From the NCBI RefSeq assembly GCF_005519465.1, contig NZ_CP027858.1:5753001-5817000 (forward strand): DNA of 64,000 bases, read 5' to 3'. Both the position numbers and the translations under genes were made by a program. Shown one piece after another: positions 41,526 to 51,312 of this stretch. Source of the DNA: Streptomyces clavuligerus (GTDB taxonomy: Bacteria > Actinomycetota > Actinomycetes > Streptomycetales > Streptomycetaceae). The first letter of the stretch is position 1; each line of letters opens with the position of its first letter. Under the pieces are notes generated by a model, which saw only the letters and a list, made by a program, of their open reading frames with translations, was not told where the DNA came from and did no database searches.

Positions 41526-43328
41526 GTGGCAGCACCGAAGAGGGGCCGAAGGCCCGCGGGGGGTCAGGGGAAGCCGGGGCGCACCCTGGTACTGATCCTG
41601 ATCGCCTTGGTCGCGCTGACCGGTGGGATGTTCGCCACGGGCGACACCACGCCGCGTCTGGGCATCGACCTCGCGGGCGGTACGACGATCACGCTCAAGG
41701 CCAAGGCTGAGCCCGGCAAGGAGAGCGCGGTCAACGAGACCAACATGAACACGGCGGTCGGCATTCTCGAACGCCGTGTCAACGGTCTCGGTGTCTCGGA
41801 GGCCGAGGTCCAGACCCAGGGCCGCTCGCACATCATCGTCAACATCCCCAAGGGAACCGACTCGGAGCAGGCCCGTAGGCAGGTCGGTACCACCGCCCAG
41901 CTCTACTTCCGGCCCGTGCTCCAGGTGGCCGCGGGTGCCCCCGTGCCGCAGCAGCCCACTCCCGGCGCCTCCGAGTCCGGCAAGCCCGCCGAGGGCAAGG
42001 ACGCCAAGGACGCCAAGGACGGCGACAAGGCGTCCCCGTCGGCGAGCACCGGCACCAGCGCGCAGCCGGGCGGCAGCACCCCGCAGGGCCGTGCTGTCAC
42101 CGACGCCCTGAAGGACCCCTCGCCCGGCGCCTCCGAGCCCGGCAAGCCCGCCGAGGGCGCCAAGGACGGCAAGGACGGCAAGGACGCTGCGAAGACGCCG
42201 GATCCGGCGCCGACGGGCGACGTGGCCGCGCTCCAGACCGCCTTCGCCACGCTGAACTGCGAGGACCAGAAGGCGCGCGCCGCCGTCACCGAGAGCGCCC
42301 GTCCCGAGAACCCCATGGTCTCCTGCGGCAAGAACAGCGCGGGCCAGTGGGAGAAGTACCTCCTCGGCCCGGCCGAGGTGGACGGCAAGGACGTCGACGA
42401 CGCCAAGGGCCAGTTCGACCAGAACCGCGGTATCTGGATCGTCACCATGGACTTCACCGACAAGGGGTCGAAGAAGTTCCAGAAGATCACCAGCAAGCTC
42501 TCGCAGCAGCAGTCGCCCGCGAACCAGTTCGCGATCGTCCTCGACGGCGAGGTCGTCTCGGCCCCGCAGGTCAACCAGACGCTGACCGCCAACGCCGAGA
42601 TCTCCGGCAGCTTCAACCAGAAGTCCGCCCAGGAGCTGGGCAACATGCTCTCCTACGGAGCCCTGCCGCTCACCTTCCAGGAGGAGAGCGTCACCACCGT
42701 CAGCGCCGCGCTCGGCGGTGAGCAGCTCCGCGCCGGTCTGATCGCCGGTGCCATCGGTCTCGCCCTGGTCATCATCTACCTGGTGGCCTACTACCGGGGT
42801 CTCGCGGCCATCGCGATCCTGAGCCTCCTGGTCTCGGCGGCCCTGACCTATGTCCTGATGTCGCTGCTCGGCCCGGCCATCGGCTTCGCGCTGAACCTGC
42901 CCGCGGTCTGTGGCGCGATCGTCGCCATCGGTATCACGGCGGACTCGTTCATCGTCTACTTCGAACGGATCCGGGACGAGGTCCGCGAGGGCCGCACCCT
43001 GCGTCCGGCCGTCGAGCGTGCCTGGCCGCGCGCCCGGCGCACCATCCTGGTCTCCGACTTCGTGTCGTTCCTCGCCGCCGCGGTGCTCTTCATCGTCACC
43101 GTCGGCAAGGTCCAGGGCTTCGCCTTCACCCTGGGTCTGACCACCCTGCTCGACGTGGTCGTGGTGTTCTTCTTCACCAAGCCGCTGATGACCCTGGCCG
43201 CCCGGTCGAAGTTCTTCGGCGGCGGTCACCCGTGGTCCGGACTGGACCCGAAGCGGCTCGGGGTCGAGCCCCCGCTGCGCCGCTCGCGCCGTACCACCGT
43301 CGTCACCACCGACCTGAAGGAGGCGTGA
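41526..43328 (+). CDS. secD: protein translocase subunit SecD
   Basis: 600 residues with a first membrane helix (TLVLILIALVALTGGMFATG), the large extracytoplasmic domain, and five C-terminal helices ending RRTTVVTTDLKEA. Conserved segments include LGIDLAGGTTITL and GALPLTFQEESVTTVSAALG. SecDF uses the proton gradient to pull exported proteins through SecYEG. The extracytoplasmic domain has an unusual Lys/Asp/Ala/Gly/Pro insertion of about 100 residues (about 140-235) built partly from a duplicated block. The start is the GTG at 41526 (VAAPKRGRRP), matching known Streptomyces N-termini. Confidence 0.94.
   Translation: MAAPKRGRRPAGGQGKPGRTLVLILIALVALTGGMFATGDTTPRLGIDLAGGTTITLKAKAEPGKESAVNETNMNTAVGILERRVNGLGVSEAEVQTQGRSHIIVNIPKGTDSEQARRQVGTTAQLYFRPVLQVAAGAPVPQQPTPGASESGKPAEGKDAKDAKDGDKASPSASTGTSAQPGGSTPQGRAVTDALKDPSPGASEPGKPAEGAKDGKDGKDAAKTPDPAPTGDVAALQTAFATLNCEDQKARAAVTESARPENPMVSCGKNSAGQWEKYLLGPAEVDGKDVDDAKGQFDQNRGIWIVTMDFTDKGSKKFQKITSKLSQQQSPANQFAIVLDGEVVSAPQVNQTLTANAEISGSFNQKSAQELGNMLSYGALPLTFQEESVTTVSAALGGEQLRAGLIAGAIGLALVIIYLVAYYRGLAAIAILSLLVSAALTYVLMSLLGPAIGFALNLPAVCGAIVAIGITADSFIVYFERIRDEVREGRTLRPAVERAWPRARRTILVSDFVSFLAAAVLFIVTVGKVQGFAFTLGLTTLLDVVVVFFFTKPLMTLAARSKFFGGGHPWSGLDPKRLGVEPPLRRSRRTTVVTTDLKEA
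41961..42158 (+). repeat. duplicated block inside secD
   Basis: The 36-base unit starting CCCGGCGCCTCCGAG occurs at 41961-41996 and 42123-42158 with a single mismatch, each followed by AAGGAC-rich sequence. It encodes PGASE-S/P-GKPAEG twice in the low-complexity insertion. Confidence 0.88.
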
Positions 43329-43329
43329 G

Positions 43330-44451
43330 ATGTCGCGTCTCGGCACCATTGGCGCCCGGCTCCACCGCGGCGAGATCGGCTACGACTTCGTCGCCAAGCG
43401 GTGGCTCTGGTACGGCGTCTCCATACTGATCACGATCGTCGCCATCGCGGGTCTGGCGATCCGCGGTCTGAACATGGGCATCGAGTTCAAGGGCGGCGCG
43501 GTCTTCACCACGCCCAAGACCAGTGCCTCGGTCTCCGTGGTCCAGGAGTCGGCGGCGGAGGCCTCCGGCCACCACGCCATCGTCCAGAAGCTGGGCAACG
43601 GCACGCTGCGCGTCCAGGTCAGCGAGTTGGACACCCAGCAGGCGACCAAGGTGCAGACCGTCCTGGCCAAGGACCTCGACGTCCCCGCCGACAAGATCAA
43701 CAAGGAGCTGGTGGGTCCGAGCTGGGGCAAGGAGATCGCCAACAAGGCATGGACCGGCCTCGGGATCTTCATGATCCTGGTGGTGATCTATCTCGCGATC
43801 GCCTTCGAGTGGCGGATGGCGCTCGCGGCACTGATCGCGCTCATCCACGACCTCACCATCACGGTCGGTGTGTACGCGATCGTCGGCTTCGAGGTCACCC
43901 CGGGTACGGTGATCGGTCTGCTCACCATCCTCGGCTACTCCCTCTACGACACCGTCGTCGTCTTCGACGGTCTCAAGGAGGGTGCCGTGGGCATCACCAA
44001 GCAGACCCGCTGGACCTACAGCGAGATCGCGAACCGCAGCCTCAACGGCACGCTGGTGCGTTCCATCAACACCACCGTGGTCGCGCTGCTGCCGGTCGCC
44101 GGTCTGCTCTTCATCGGCGGCGGCTTCCTCGGCGCGGGCATGCTGAACGACATCTCGCTGTCGCTCTTCGTCGGTCTCGCGGCCGGTGCCTACTCGTCGA
44201 TCTTCATCGCCACCCCGCTGGTCGCCGACCTCAAGGAGCGCGACCCGCAGATGAAGGCCCTGCGCAAGCGGGTGCTCGCCAAGCGGGCCGCCGCTGCCGC
44301 CCGGGGCGAGTCGCCGGACGCGGAGGACCTGGCGGACACCGGTGGTGACGAGCCGGACGCGCTGGACGGTGACGCCGCCCCCGCCGGGGCCGGGGTCGTC
44401 GCCCCGCGCGGCGGCCGGGGCCGGGGCCGCTCCGCGGGACGGCGCCGATGA
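43330..44451 (+). CDS. secF: protein translocase subunit SecF
   Basis: 373 residues: an N-terminal helix, an extracytoplasmic domain opening [14 protein letters not shown], and the export domain with [19 protein letters not shown] and [20 protein letters not shown]. The tail is acidic then Arg/Gly-rich. It starts at the ATG two bases after the secD stop, with GAAGGAGG upstream. Confidence 0.95.
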   Translation: MSRLGTIGARLHRGEIGYDFVAKRWLWYGVSILITIVAIAGLAIRGLNMGIEFKGGAVFTTPKTSASVSVVQESAAEASGHHAIVQKLGNGTLRVQVSELDTQQATKVQTVLAKDLDVPADKINKELVGPSWGKEIANKAWTGLGIFMILVVIYLAIAFEWRMALAALIALIHDLTITVGVYAIVGFEVTPGTVIGLLTILGYSLYDTVVVFDGLKEGAVGITKQTRWTYSEIANRSLNGTLVRSINTTVVALLPVAGLLFIGGGFLGAGMLNDISLSLFVGLAAGAYSSIFIATPLVADLKERDPQMKALRKRVLAKRAAAAARGESPDAEDLADTGGDEPDALDGDAAPAGAGVVAPRGGRGRGRSAGRRR

Positions 44452-44990
44452 CCGGGGGAGCACAGGAGCTGCTGCTCAGCCGCATCCGGGACGTTCCGGA
44501 CTATCCGCAGCCGGGTGTGGTGTTCAAGGACATCACCCCGCTGCTCGCGGACCCCGAGGCGTTCTCGGTGCTGACCGAGGCGCTCGCCGAGGTGTGTGTG
44601 CGCCACGGCGCCACCAAGGTCGTCGGTCTGGAGGCCCGGGGCTTCATCCTGGGCGCCCCGGTCGCCGTCCGCGCGGGCCTCGGCTTCATCCCGATCCGCA
44701 AGGCGGGCAAGCTCCCCGGGGCGACCCTCTCCCAGGCGTACGCGCTGGAGTACGGCACCGCCGAGATCGAGGTGCACGCCGAGGACCTGACCCCGGACGA
44801 CCGGGTCATGGTCATCGACGACGTCCTGGCCACCGGTGGCACCGCCGCCGCGGCGATGGAGCTGATCCGCCGGGGCGGCGCCGATGTCGCCGGACTCGCG
44901 GTCCTGATGGAGCTGGGCTTCCTCGGCGGGCGGGCCCGGCTGGAGCCCACTCTCGCGGGAGCTCCGCTGGAGGCCCTGCTCGCGCTCTGA
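44448..44990 (+). CDS. apt: adenine phosphoribosyltransferase
   Basis: 180 residues. It converts adenine and PRPP to AMP. The PRPP-binding motif is [16 protein letters not shown] near 123-138, with [14 protein letters not shown] near the N-terminus and the [13 protein letters not shown] loop. The ATG overlaps the secF stop by four bases. The secDF-apt-relA order is characteristic of Streptomyces. Confidence 0.95.
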   Translation: MTGGAQELLLSRIRDVPDYPQPGVVFKDITPLLADPEAFSVLTEALAEVCVRHGATKVVGLEARGFILGAPVAVRAGLGFIPIRKAGKLPGATLSQAYALEYGTAEIEVHAEDLTPDDRVMVIDDVLATGGTAAAAMELIRRGGADVAGLAVLMELGFLGGRARLEPTLAGAPLEALLAL

Positions 44991-45035
44991 ACCACTCCGC
45001 CGCCGGAGACGTCTCCGGTGGTGAGAGGGGTACCC

Positions 45036-45083
45036 GACCCCTGGGGTCCCGGGAATGCCGGGACCCCAGGGGTCTGTTTCTCC
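45036..45083 (+). terminator. 17-bp perfect hairpin between apt and relA
   Basis: GACCCCTGGGGTCCCGG pairs perfectly with CCGGGACCCCAGGGGTC around a GAATG loop, followed by TGTTTCTCC. A second palindrome CCGGAGACGTCTCCGG lies at 45003-45018. It separates secDF-apt from relA, which has its own TACGAT -10-like box at 45112-45117. Confidence 0.8.
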
Positions 45084-45166
45084 CTCTGGGGCAGCAGGAC
45101 AGAGAGGTCGATACGATGGCCTTTCCGGACCTGCCCGGGGGAGCCGGAACTGCACGAGGAGCGCTC

Positions 45167-47704
45167 TTGCCAGACGAGGCCCGTCCCGCCGCCGCCGCGC
45201 AGCCCGACCGGAAGGCCGATCAGGCCGCACCGGGCCAGGGCGCGCCCGCGAAGACCTCGGGTGACAAGCCCATGGCCACCCGGGGACACACCGTGTCCGG
45301 AGCATCCCCCGTATCGGCGCTGAAGCCCGGGAACGGGGCCCAGCCCGCCCCGGCCCGGCCGCTGTCCAAGCCGGCGCCCCGGCCCTCCTCGGGGTCCGTG
45401 CCCCGGGGCACCGCCTCCTCCAACCGCGTCCGCGCCCGCCTCGCCCGGCTCGGCGTACAGCGCTCCTCCCCGTACAACCCCGTTCTGGAGCCCCTGCTCA
45501 GGATCGTCCGCGGCAACGACCCCAAGATCGAGACGGCCACGCTGCGGCAGATCGAGCGGGCCTACCAGGTCGCGGAGCGCTGGCACCGGGGCCAGAAGCG
45601 CAAGAGCGGCGATCCGTACATCACCCACCCGCTCGCTGTCACCACCATCCTCGCCGAGCTGGGCATGGACCCGGCGACCCTGATGGCGGGGCTGCTGCAC
45701 GACACCGTCGAGGACACCGAGTACGGCCTGGACACCCTCCGCCGTGACTTCGGCGACCAGGTCGCCCTGCTGGTGGACGGCGTCACCAAGCTGGACAAGG
45801 TCAAGTTCGGCGAGGCGGCGCAGGCGGAGACCGTGCGCAAGATGGTCGTCGCCATGGCCAAGGACCCCCGGGTGCTGGTCATCAAGCTCGCCGACCGGCT
45901 CCACAACATGCGCACCATGCGCTATCTCAAGCGGGAGAAGCAGGAGAAGAAGGCCCGCGAGACCCTGGAGATCTACGCCCCGCTGGCGCACCGGCTGGGC
46001 ATGAACACCATCAAGTGGGAGCTGGAGGACCTCGCCTTCGCGATCCTCTACCCCAAGATGTACGACGAGATCGTCCGGTTGGTCGCCGAGCGCGCGCCCA
46101 AGCGGGACGAGTATCTGGCGATAGTGACCGACGAGGTCCAGTCCGATCTGCGGGCCGCCCGGATCAAGGCCACCGTCACCGGACGCCCCAAGCACTACTA
46201 CAGCGTCTACCAGAAGATGATCGTCCGCGGCCGGGACTTCGCGGAGATCTACGACCTCGTCGGCATCCGTGTCCTCGTCGACACCGTCCGTGACTGCTAT
46301 GCGGCGCTCGGTACCGTTCACGCGCGATGGAATCCGGTCCCCGGCCGGTTCAAGGACTACATCGCGATGCCGAAGTTCAACATGTACCAGTCGCTGCACA
46401 CGACGGTCATCGGACCCAACGGCAAGCCGGTCGAGCTCCAGATCCGCACCTTCGACATGCACCGCAGGGCCGAGTACGGCATCGCGGCCCACTGGAAGTA
46501 CAAGCAGGAGGCCGTGGCCGGGGCGTCCAAGGTGCGGACCGACGTGCCCCGGAAGTCCGGCAAGGACGACCACGTCAACGACATGGCGTGGCTGCGGCAG
46601 CTCCTCGACTGGCAGAAGGAGACCGAGGACCCCTCGGAGTTCCTGGAGTCGCTGCGCTTCGACCTCTCCCGCAACGAGGTCTTCGTCTTCACGCCCAAGG
46701 GCGATGTCATAGCGCTGCCCGCGGGTGCCACACCGGTGGACTTCGCGTACGCCGTCCACACCGAGGTCGGCCACCGCACCATCGGCGCCCGGGTCAACGG
46801 GCGGCTGGTCCCGCTGGAGTCGACCCTCGACAACGGCGATCTGGTGGAGGTCTTCACCTCCAAGGCCGAGGGCGCGGGCCCGTCCCGCGACTGGCTGGGC
46901 TTCGTCAAGTCCCCGCGGGCCCGCAACAAGATCCGGGCCTGGTTCTCCAAGGAGCGCCGCGACGAGGCGATCGAGCAGGGCAAGGACGCCATCGTCCGGG
47001 CCATGCGCAAACAGAACCTGCCCATCCAGCGGATCTTGACCGGGGACTCCCTGGTCACCCTCGCCCATGAGATGCGCTACCCCGACATCTCCTCGCTGTA
47101 CGCGGCGATCGGCGAGGGCCATGTCGCCGCCCAGGGCGTGGTGCAGAAACTGGTGCAGGCCCTCGGCGGCGAGGAGGCCGCCAACGAGGACATCGCCGAG
47201 TCCGCGCCGCCCTCCCGGGGGCGCGGCAAGCGCCGCTCCGCCGCCGATCCCGGTGTGGTGGTCAAGGGCGTCGAGGACGTCTGGGTGAAGCTGGCCCGCT
47301 GCTGCACCCCGGTGCCCGGCGACCCGATCATCGGGTTCGTCACCCGGGGCAGCGGGGTCTCCGTGCACCGCGCCGACTGCGTCAACGTGGACTCGCTGTC
47401 GCAGCAGCCCGAGCGGATTCTGGAGGTCGAGTGGGCGCCCACCCAGTCCTCCGTCTTCCTGGTGGCCATCCAGGTGGAGGCGCTGGACCGGTCCCGGCTG
47501 CTGTCGGACGTCACCCGGGTCCTGTCCGACCAGCACGTCAATATCCTGTCGGCGGCGGTGCAGACCTCCCGCGACCGGGTGGCGACCTCGCGCTTCACCT
47601 TCGAGATGGGCGACCCCAAGCATCTGGGGCATGTCCTCAAGGCGGTGCGGGGCGTGGAGGGCGTGTACGACGTCTACCGGGTGACCTCCGCCCGCCGGCC
47701 ATAA
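45167..47704 (+). CDS. relA: bifunctional (p)ppGpp synthetase/hydrolase RelA
   Basis: 845 residues. An N-terminal Ala/Pro-rich extension precedes the HD hydrolase domain ([15 protein letters not shown] near 172; [11 protein letters not shown]). The synthetase domain follows, with [20 protein letters not shown] near 350; the basic RGRD there fits bifunctional Rel enzymes rather than synthase-only RelA. Then come TGS ([20 protein letters not shown]), the zinc-finger region with [18 protein letters not shown], and ACT. The start is TTG 45167: GAGGAG sits five bases upstream and the protein length matches S. coelicolor RelA. An ATG at 45116 overlaps the probable -10 box and is unlikely. Confidence 0.95.
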   Translation: MPDEARPAAAAQPDRKADQAAPGQGAPAKTSGDKPMATRGHTVSGASPVSALKPGNGAQPAPARPLSKPAPRPSSGSVPRGTASSNRVRARLARLGVQRSSPYNPVLEPLLRIVRGNDPKIETATLRQIERAYQVAERWHRGQKRKSGDPYITHPLAVTTILAELGMDPATLMAGLLHDTVEDTEYGLDTLRRDFGDQVALLVDGVTKLDKVKFGEAAQAETVRKMVVAMAKDPRVLVIKLADRLHNMRTMRYLKREKQEKKARETLEIYAPLAHRLGMNTIKWELEDLAFAILYPKMYDEIVRLVAERAPKRDEYLAIVTDEVQSDLRAARIKATVTGRPKHYYSVYQKMIVRGRDFAEIYDLVGIRVLVDTVRDCYAALGTVHARWNPVPGRFKDYIAMPKFNMYQSLHTTVIGPNGKPVELQIRTFDMHRRAEYGIAAHWKYKQEAVAGASKVRTDVPRKSGKDDHVNDMAWLRQLLDWQKETEDPSEFLESLRFDLSRNEVFVFTPKGDVIALPAGATPVDFAYAVHTEVGHRTIGARVNGRLVPLESTLDNGDLVEVFTSKAEGAGPSRDWLGFVKSPRARNKIRAWFSKERRDEAIEQGKDAIVRAMRKQNLPIQRILTGDSLVTLAHEMRYPDISSLYAAIGEGHVAAQGVVQKLVQALGGEEAANEDIAESAPPSRGRGKRRSAADPGVVVKGVEDVWVKLARCCTPVPGDPIIGFVTRGSGVSVHRADCVNVDSLSQQPERILEVEWAPTQSSVFLVAIQVEALDRSRLLSDVTRVLSDQHVNILSAAVQTSRDRVATSRFTFEMGDPKHLGHVLKAVRGVEGVYDVYRVTSARRP

Positions 47705-47714
47705 CCGACCGGGG

Positions 47715-47750
47715 CGATGCCGCCGCCCTGGGGGAGGGACGGCGGCATCG
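47715..47750 (+). terminator. relA terminator hairpin
   Basis: CGATGCCGCCG pairs with CGGCGGCATCG across a 14-base loop, 11 bases after the relA stop. Confidence 0.65.
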
Positions 47751-47809
47751 GGCCCCTTATCGGCCGGAGCGGGGGGCTTCCGGCCAGGGCCGTCCTGGTC
47801 GGCCGCGGA

Positions 47810-49546
47810 TCAGGCCGCGGCGCCGCCCCCGGCGGCGGGGAGCGGTCCGTCCCCCAGCGGGTTGAGCCGGTTGGCGTCGTTCTCGAAGGCGAACAGCAGC
47901 AGATCGGCCATGGTGAAGCTGCCCGCCCGGTGGGCGGGGAGCGTGGGCCGCCAGCCGGGCTCCCTGATGATGGAGATCCGGCTGCCGTCGATCGAGCGGT
48001 GGAACACCTCGGCCACCAGCCGGCCGCCGACACCGGTGAGCAGCCCCGGATGGTTCGCGTTCACCTCCGCCTCGCGCAGGATGTAGAACCACAGCGGGGT
48101 GTGCGCGACGAGTTCGGCGCGCTCGGCGGCGGTGAGCCCCGTCAGCCGGGCGCCCCCGGCCCCGTCGACGATCTGCTGCTCGGTCAGCGGGCGTATCCCC
48201 ATCTGGGCCGCGAGCTGCGGCCCCGTGGCCAGCTCGACCATCCCGGCGCGGGCCAGGTTGCGGAAGGCGAGATTGCGGTGGAGGGGCGGCGGAGCCGGCT
48301 TGCCCCGGCCCTCGAAGGTCCCGGTCGGGAGCGTCGTCAGCGGGTCGACGAGCAGGGTGTCGATCCTCTTGGCCACATTGAACTCGACCGCCGGAACGGC
48401 GAGGTCCGTCCGCCCCGCCGAGCCGAAGTCGAACAGCCTGCGCCAGTCGGTGATCCAGTTGCTGGGCAGCCGGAGCAAGTCGCCGGAGTTCGGGTCGTCG
48501 AGGTCGCTGAGGTCATCGGGACCGACGCTGAGGTTGCCCGAGGTACCGCTGAACCGGAAGAGCGCCCCCAGGGTCGCCACCCCGCCGGGCCCGCCCGTCC
48601 GGAAGACGCGGTTCCACTGATAGCCGGCGCGGATCATGCTGTGGCCGAAGCGGTAGGCGGCCACCGAGAACTCGATGGGCATCGTCGGGTGCTCCCCGGG
48701 CTGTCCCACCGGGCCGGGCACCTCGAAGTGGCGGCGGCCGTTGGTGAAGACGTCGTCCACGATCGCGGGGTCCACGATCCGGGGCAGGAAGTCCGTCCGC
48801 AGTATCCACTGGTAGTGCTTGACGACCAGGTCACGGCTGGCCCGGAAGACCTCGGGCACGGGCCGCCCGCCCACCGCGAGCCGCTGGACCACCCGGTTGT
48901 GGAAGTGGATGAACGCCAGATGGAGCTGGCCGACGATCAGATTCTCGTCATTGCGGGCGTCCGGGATCAGGGGGGCCCGCTGGTCGGCCTTGGTCCCCGG
49001 GGCCGTCGCTCCGGCCCGGGGCAGGTCGAAGCCCTTCTGATCGGTGTTGGCGGGCGGAAAGGACGGCGGGAAGCCCACGCCCAGCGCGTCCCCCGTCTTC
49101 AGCCGTCCGTCCACCTCGTAGAAGCGGCTGCTCGACGCGTGGTCCGGCCCCATCCCGTACAGGGAGTCCAGGTCGAGCGCGGGGGAGCGGCCCTGGAGCA
49201 GCTCCTCCACGGGCACCGGGTCGCCCAGCGCGACCTGGGTGCGGTCCAGGGTCAGATCGTGGTCGACGAACTGACCGAGATAGGTGTACCCGGCCGGAAT
49301 TCCGGGCTGGGAATCGGGATCGGGCGCCGGACCCGATCCTGTTGTCATGGCCTCCGCGAGTTTTACGCGCAGCCCCTCACTGACCTGAACGCCTTTCTGT
49401 TTGCTCATCCGTGAGAAACGGAATGCCGTCTGGGATTCCTCGGCGCTCGGAACGCGGCTCTGCGCCCCGCCCCGGCCATCGGATTCCAGAATGTTTCCGT
49501 CGTCGACAAGGAAATACTTTTCACGCTGATGGCGGTGCACGTCCAT
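47810..49546 (-). CDS. animal-type haem peroxidase
   Basis: 578 residues of the myeloperoxidase-like superfamily, which oxidises halides or phenols with H2O2. The catalytic set is present: distal His96 with Asp95 in YLGQFVDHDLTLD, catalytic Arg198 and Glu201 in PDARNDENLIVGQLHLAF, HFHNRVV, and proximal His302 in EFSVAAYRFGHSMIRAGY. There is no signal peptide, so it may be cytosolic or exported by another route. The ATG at 49546 (MDVHRHQREKYFLVDDGN) is the best start, though its ribosome site is weak. It lies alone between relA and the DUF349 gene, beside a lower-G+C upstream flank, and is not a standard member of this neighbourhood. Confidence 0.87.
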   Translation of the reverse strand: MDVHRHQREKYFLVDDGNILESDGRGGAQSRVPSAEESQTAFRFSRMSKQKGVQVSEGLRVKLAEAMTTGSGPAPDPDSQPGIPAGYTYLGQFVDHDLTLDRTQVALGDPVPVEELLQGRSPALDLDSLYGMGPDHASSSRFYEVDGRLKTGDALGVGFPPSFPPANTDQKGFDLPRAGATAPGTKADQRAPLIPDARNDENLIVGQLHLAFIHFHNRVVQRLAVGGRPVPEVFRASRDLVVKHYQWILRTDFLPRIVDPAIVDDVFTNGRRHFEVPGPVGQPGEHPTMPIEFSVAAYRFGHSMIRAGYQWNRVFRTGGPGGVATLGALFRFSGTSGNLSVGPDDLSDLDDPNSGDLLRLPSNWITDWRRLFDFGSAGRTDLAVPAVEFNVAKRIDTLLVDPLTTLPTGTFEGRGKPAPPPLHRNLAFRNLARAGMVELATGPQLAAQMGIRPLTEQQIVDGAGGARLTGLTAAERAELVAHTPLWFYILREAEVNANHPGLLTGVGGRLVAEVFHRSIDGSRISIIREPGWRPTLPAHRAGSFTMADLLLFAFENDANRLNPLGDGPLPAAGGGAAA

Positions 49547-49919
49547 CCCCGTTCTGTCCCCCGGAACCGCGGGTGTGTTTCCCCGTGGTGGCCAATGTCT
49601 TCGGTCATTGAGGGAGACGGGGATTGTGGGGAGAGGGTTGCCTCGTGGTGTTTCACAGCGTGATGAACAGGCGGCGATTTTCAGCCGCCAGAATTTTTCG
49701 AGAGACGCCCCCAAGGAATCCGGATAGCGGCATTCTTGCAGCGAGTGACAGCGGAATGAAGATTCCGGATAACGGTGTCGGAGAGGGCGGGAACCGGCGC
49801 GAAAAAGGTGCGAAAAAACATGGAAGCGGGCGGCGGGCGCAGGAAAGGGGCCCCGTACCGGAGTACGGGGCCCCTCACGCCGCGTCCGCGGACGGCGGCC
49901 GTCAGCCGCCGCCCGACGG
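49547..49919. other. AT-richer gap upstream of the peroxidase
   Basis: 373 bases visibly lower in G+C than the surroundings, with runs such as ATTTTTCG and GCGAAAAAAC. CCGGATANCGG occurs twice (49720-49730 and 49765-49775), and GGCGGC-GATTTTCA-GCCGCC forms a dyad at 49670-49689. It should contain the peroxidase promoter and the end of the DUF349 gene's transcript. I see no gene in it. Confidence 0.55.
49846..49875 (-). terminator. terminator of the DUF349 gene
   Basis: AGGGGCCCCGTAC pairs perfectly with GTACGGGGCCCCT around CGGA, 45 bases beyond the minus-strand stop. Confidence 0.7.
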
Positions 49920-51149
49920 TCAGCCGCCGAACTCCTCCAGGCCCTTCAGCGCCTGGTCCAGCAGGGCCTGACGGCCCTCCAGCTCCTTCGCCAGCTTGTC
50001 CGCCTTGGCGTTGTTGCCCGCCGCCCGAGCGGCGTCGACCTGGGACCGCAGCTTGTCCACGGCCGCCTGGAGCTGGCCCGTGAGACCCGCGGCACGCGCC
50101 CGCGCCTCAGGGTTGGTCCGGCGCCACTCGCTCTCCTCGGACTCCTGGAGCGCGCGCTCCACGGCGTGCATCCGGCCCTCGACCCGCGCCCGGGCGTCCC
50201 GGGGCACATGCCCGACGGCCTCCCAGCGCTCGTTGACGGAGCGGAAGGCGGCCCGCGCGGCCTTCAGATCCGTCACCGGAACCAGCTTCTCGGCCTCGGC
50301 CGCCAGCTCCTCCTTGAGCTTCAGATTCTCCGACTGCTCGGCGTCACGCTCCGCGAACACCTCGCTGCGCGCCGCGAAGAAGACGTCCTGGGCGCCGCGG
50401 AAACGGTTCCACAGCTCGTCCTCGGCCTCCCGCTGCGCCCGGCCCGCGGCCTTCCACTGGGCCATCAGGTCGCGGTAGCGGGCGGCCGTCGGCCCCCAGT
50501 CCGTCGAACCGGACAGCCCCTCGGCCTCGCCGACGAGCTTCTCCTTGACCTTGCGGGCCTCCTCGCGCTGGGCGTCCAGCGAGGCGAAGTGGGCCTTGCG
50601 GCGCTTGGAGAAGGCCGAGCGGGCGTGCGAGAAGCGGTGCCACAGCTCGTCGTCCGACTTGCGGTCGAGCCGGGGCAGCCCCTTCCAGGTGTCCACCAGT
50701 GCCCGCAGCCGCTCGCCGGCCGACCGCCACTGCTCGCTCTGCGCCAGCTCCTCGGCCTCGGTGACCAGCTCCTCCTTGGCCCGCCGGGCCTCGTCGTGCT
50801 GCTTCGCCCGCTCGGCCTTGCGCTCCTCGCGGCGCTTGTCGACCGCCTCGACGAGCCCGTCGAGCCGCTTGGCCAGCGCGTCCAGATCGCCCACCGCGTG
50901 GTGCTCGACGATCTGCTCCCGCAGATGGTCGATGGCCGCCTGGGCGTCCTTCGCCGACAGGTCGGTGGTCCTCACCCGCCGTTCGAGGAGGTCGATCTCG
51001 ACCACCAGGCCCTCGTACTTGCGCTCGAAATAGGCCAGGGCCTCCTCAGGGGTCCCGGCCTGCCACGATCCGACGACCTGCTCGCCGTCGGCGGTACGCA
51101 CGTACACGGTGCCCGTCTCATCGACGCGGCCCCACGGGTCGCTGCTCAC
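49920..51149 (-). CDS. DUF349 coiled-coil protein
   Basis: 409 residues. The first 75 residues are a small domain (MSSDPWGRVDETGTVYVRTA). Most of the rest is charged helix, probably coiled coil, built from three DUF349 repeats, each with a W-x-x-x-G/A-x-R-x-x-x-L core and a DELW-RF pair (SEQWRSAGERLRALVDTWKG, STDWGPTAARYRDLMAQWKA, VTDLKAARAAFRSVNERWEA). Function is unknown; no catalytic residues are apparent. The GTG at 51149 has GAGGAGG upstream. Confidence 0.86.
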   Translation of the reverse strand: MSSDPWGRVDETGTVYVRTADGEQVVGSWQAGTPEEALAYFERKYEGLVVEIDLLERRVRTTDLSAKDAQAAIDHLREQIVEHHAVGDLDALAKRLDGLVEAVDKRREERKAERAKQHDEARRAKEELVTEAEELAQSEQWRSAGERLRALVDTWKGLPRLDRKSDDELWHRFSHARSAFSKRRKAHFASLDAQREEARKVKEKLVGEAEGLSGSTDWGPTAARYRDLMAQWKAAGRAQREAEDELWNRFRGAQDVFFAARSEVFAERDAEQSENLKLKEELAAEAEKLVPVTDLKAARAAFRSVNERWEAVGHVPRDARARVEGRMHAVERALQESEESEWRRTNPEARARAAGLTGQLQAAVDKLRSQVDAARAAGNNAKADKLAKELEGRQALLDQALKGLEEFGG

Positions 51150-51312
51150 AGCGCCTCCTCCACCTGATACCCGCGCGGGCTCCCGCCCCCGGGCATCGTC
51201 CACAGTTTCCTGGGGCGGGCTGTGCCCGCCCTGCACAACGCCAATCTAGGCGACCGGTCGCCCGCCTGTCCGCACTCAGCACGGCCGAAATTCCCCGGCC
51301 CGCCGAGGCGGG

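Noticed and set aside
49624..49971. Plus-strand 115-codon frame before the DUF349 gene
   Set aside because: It runs through a terminator hairpin into the opposite gene and has no recognisable protein composition.
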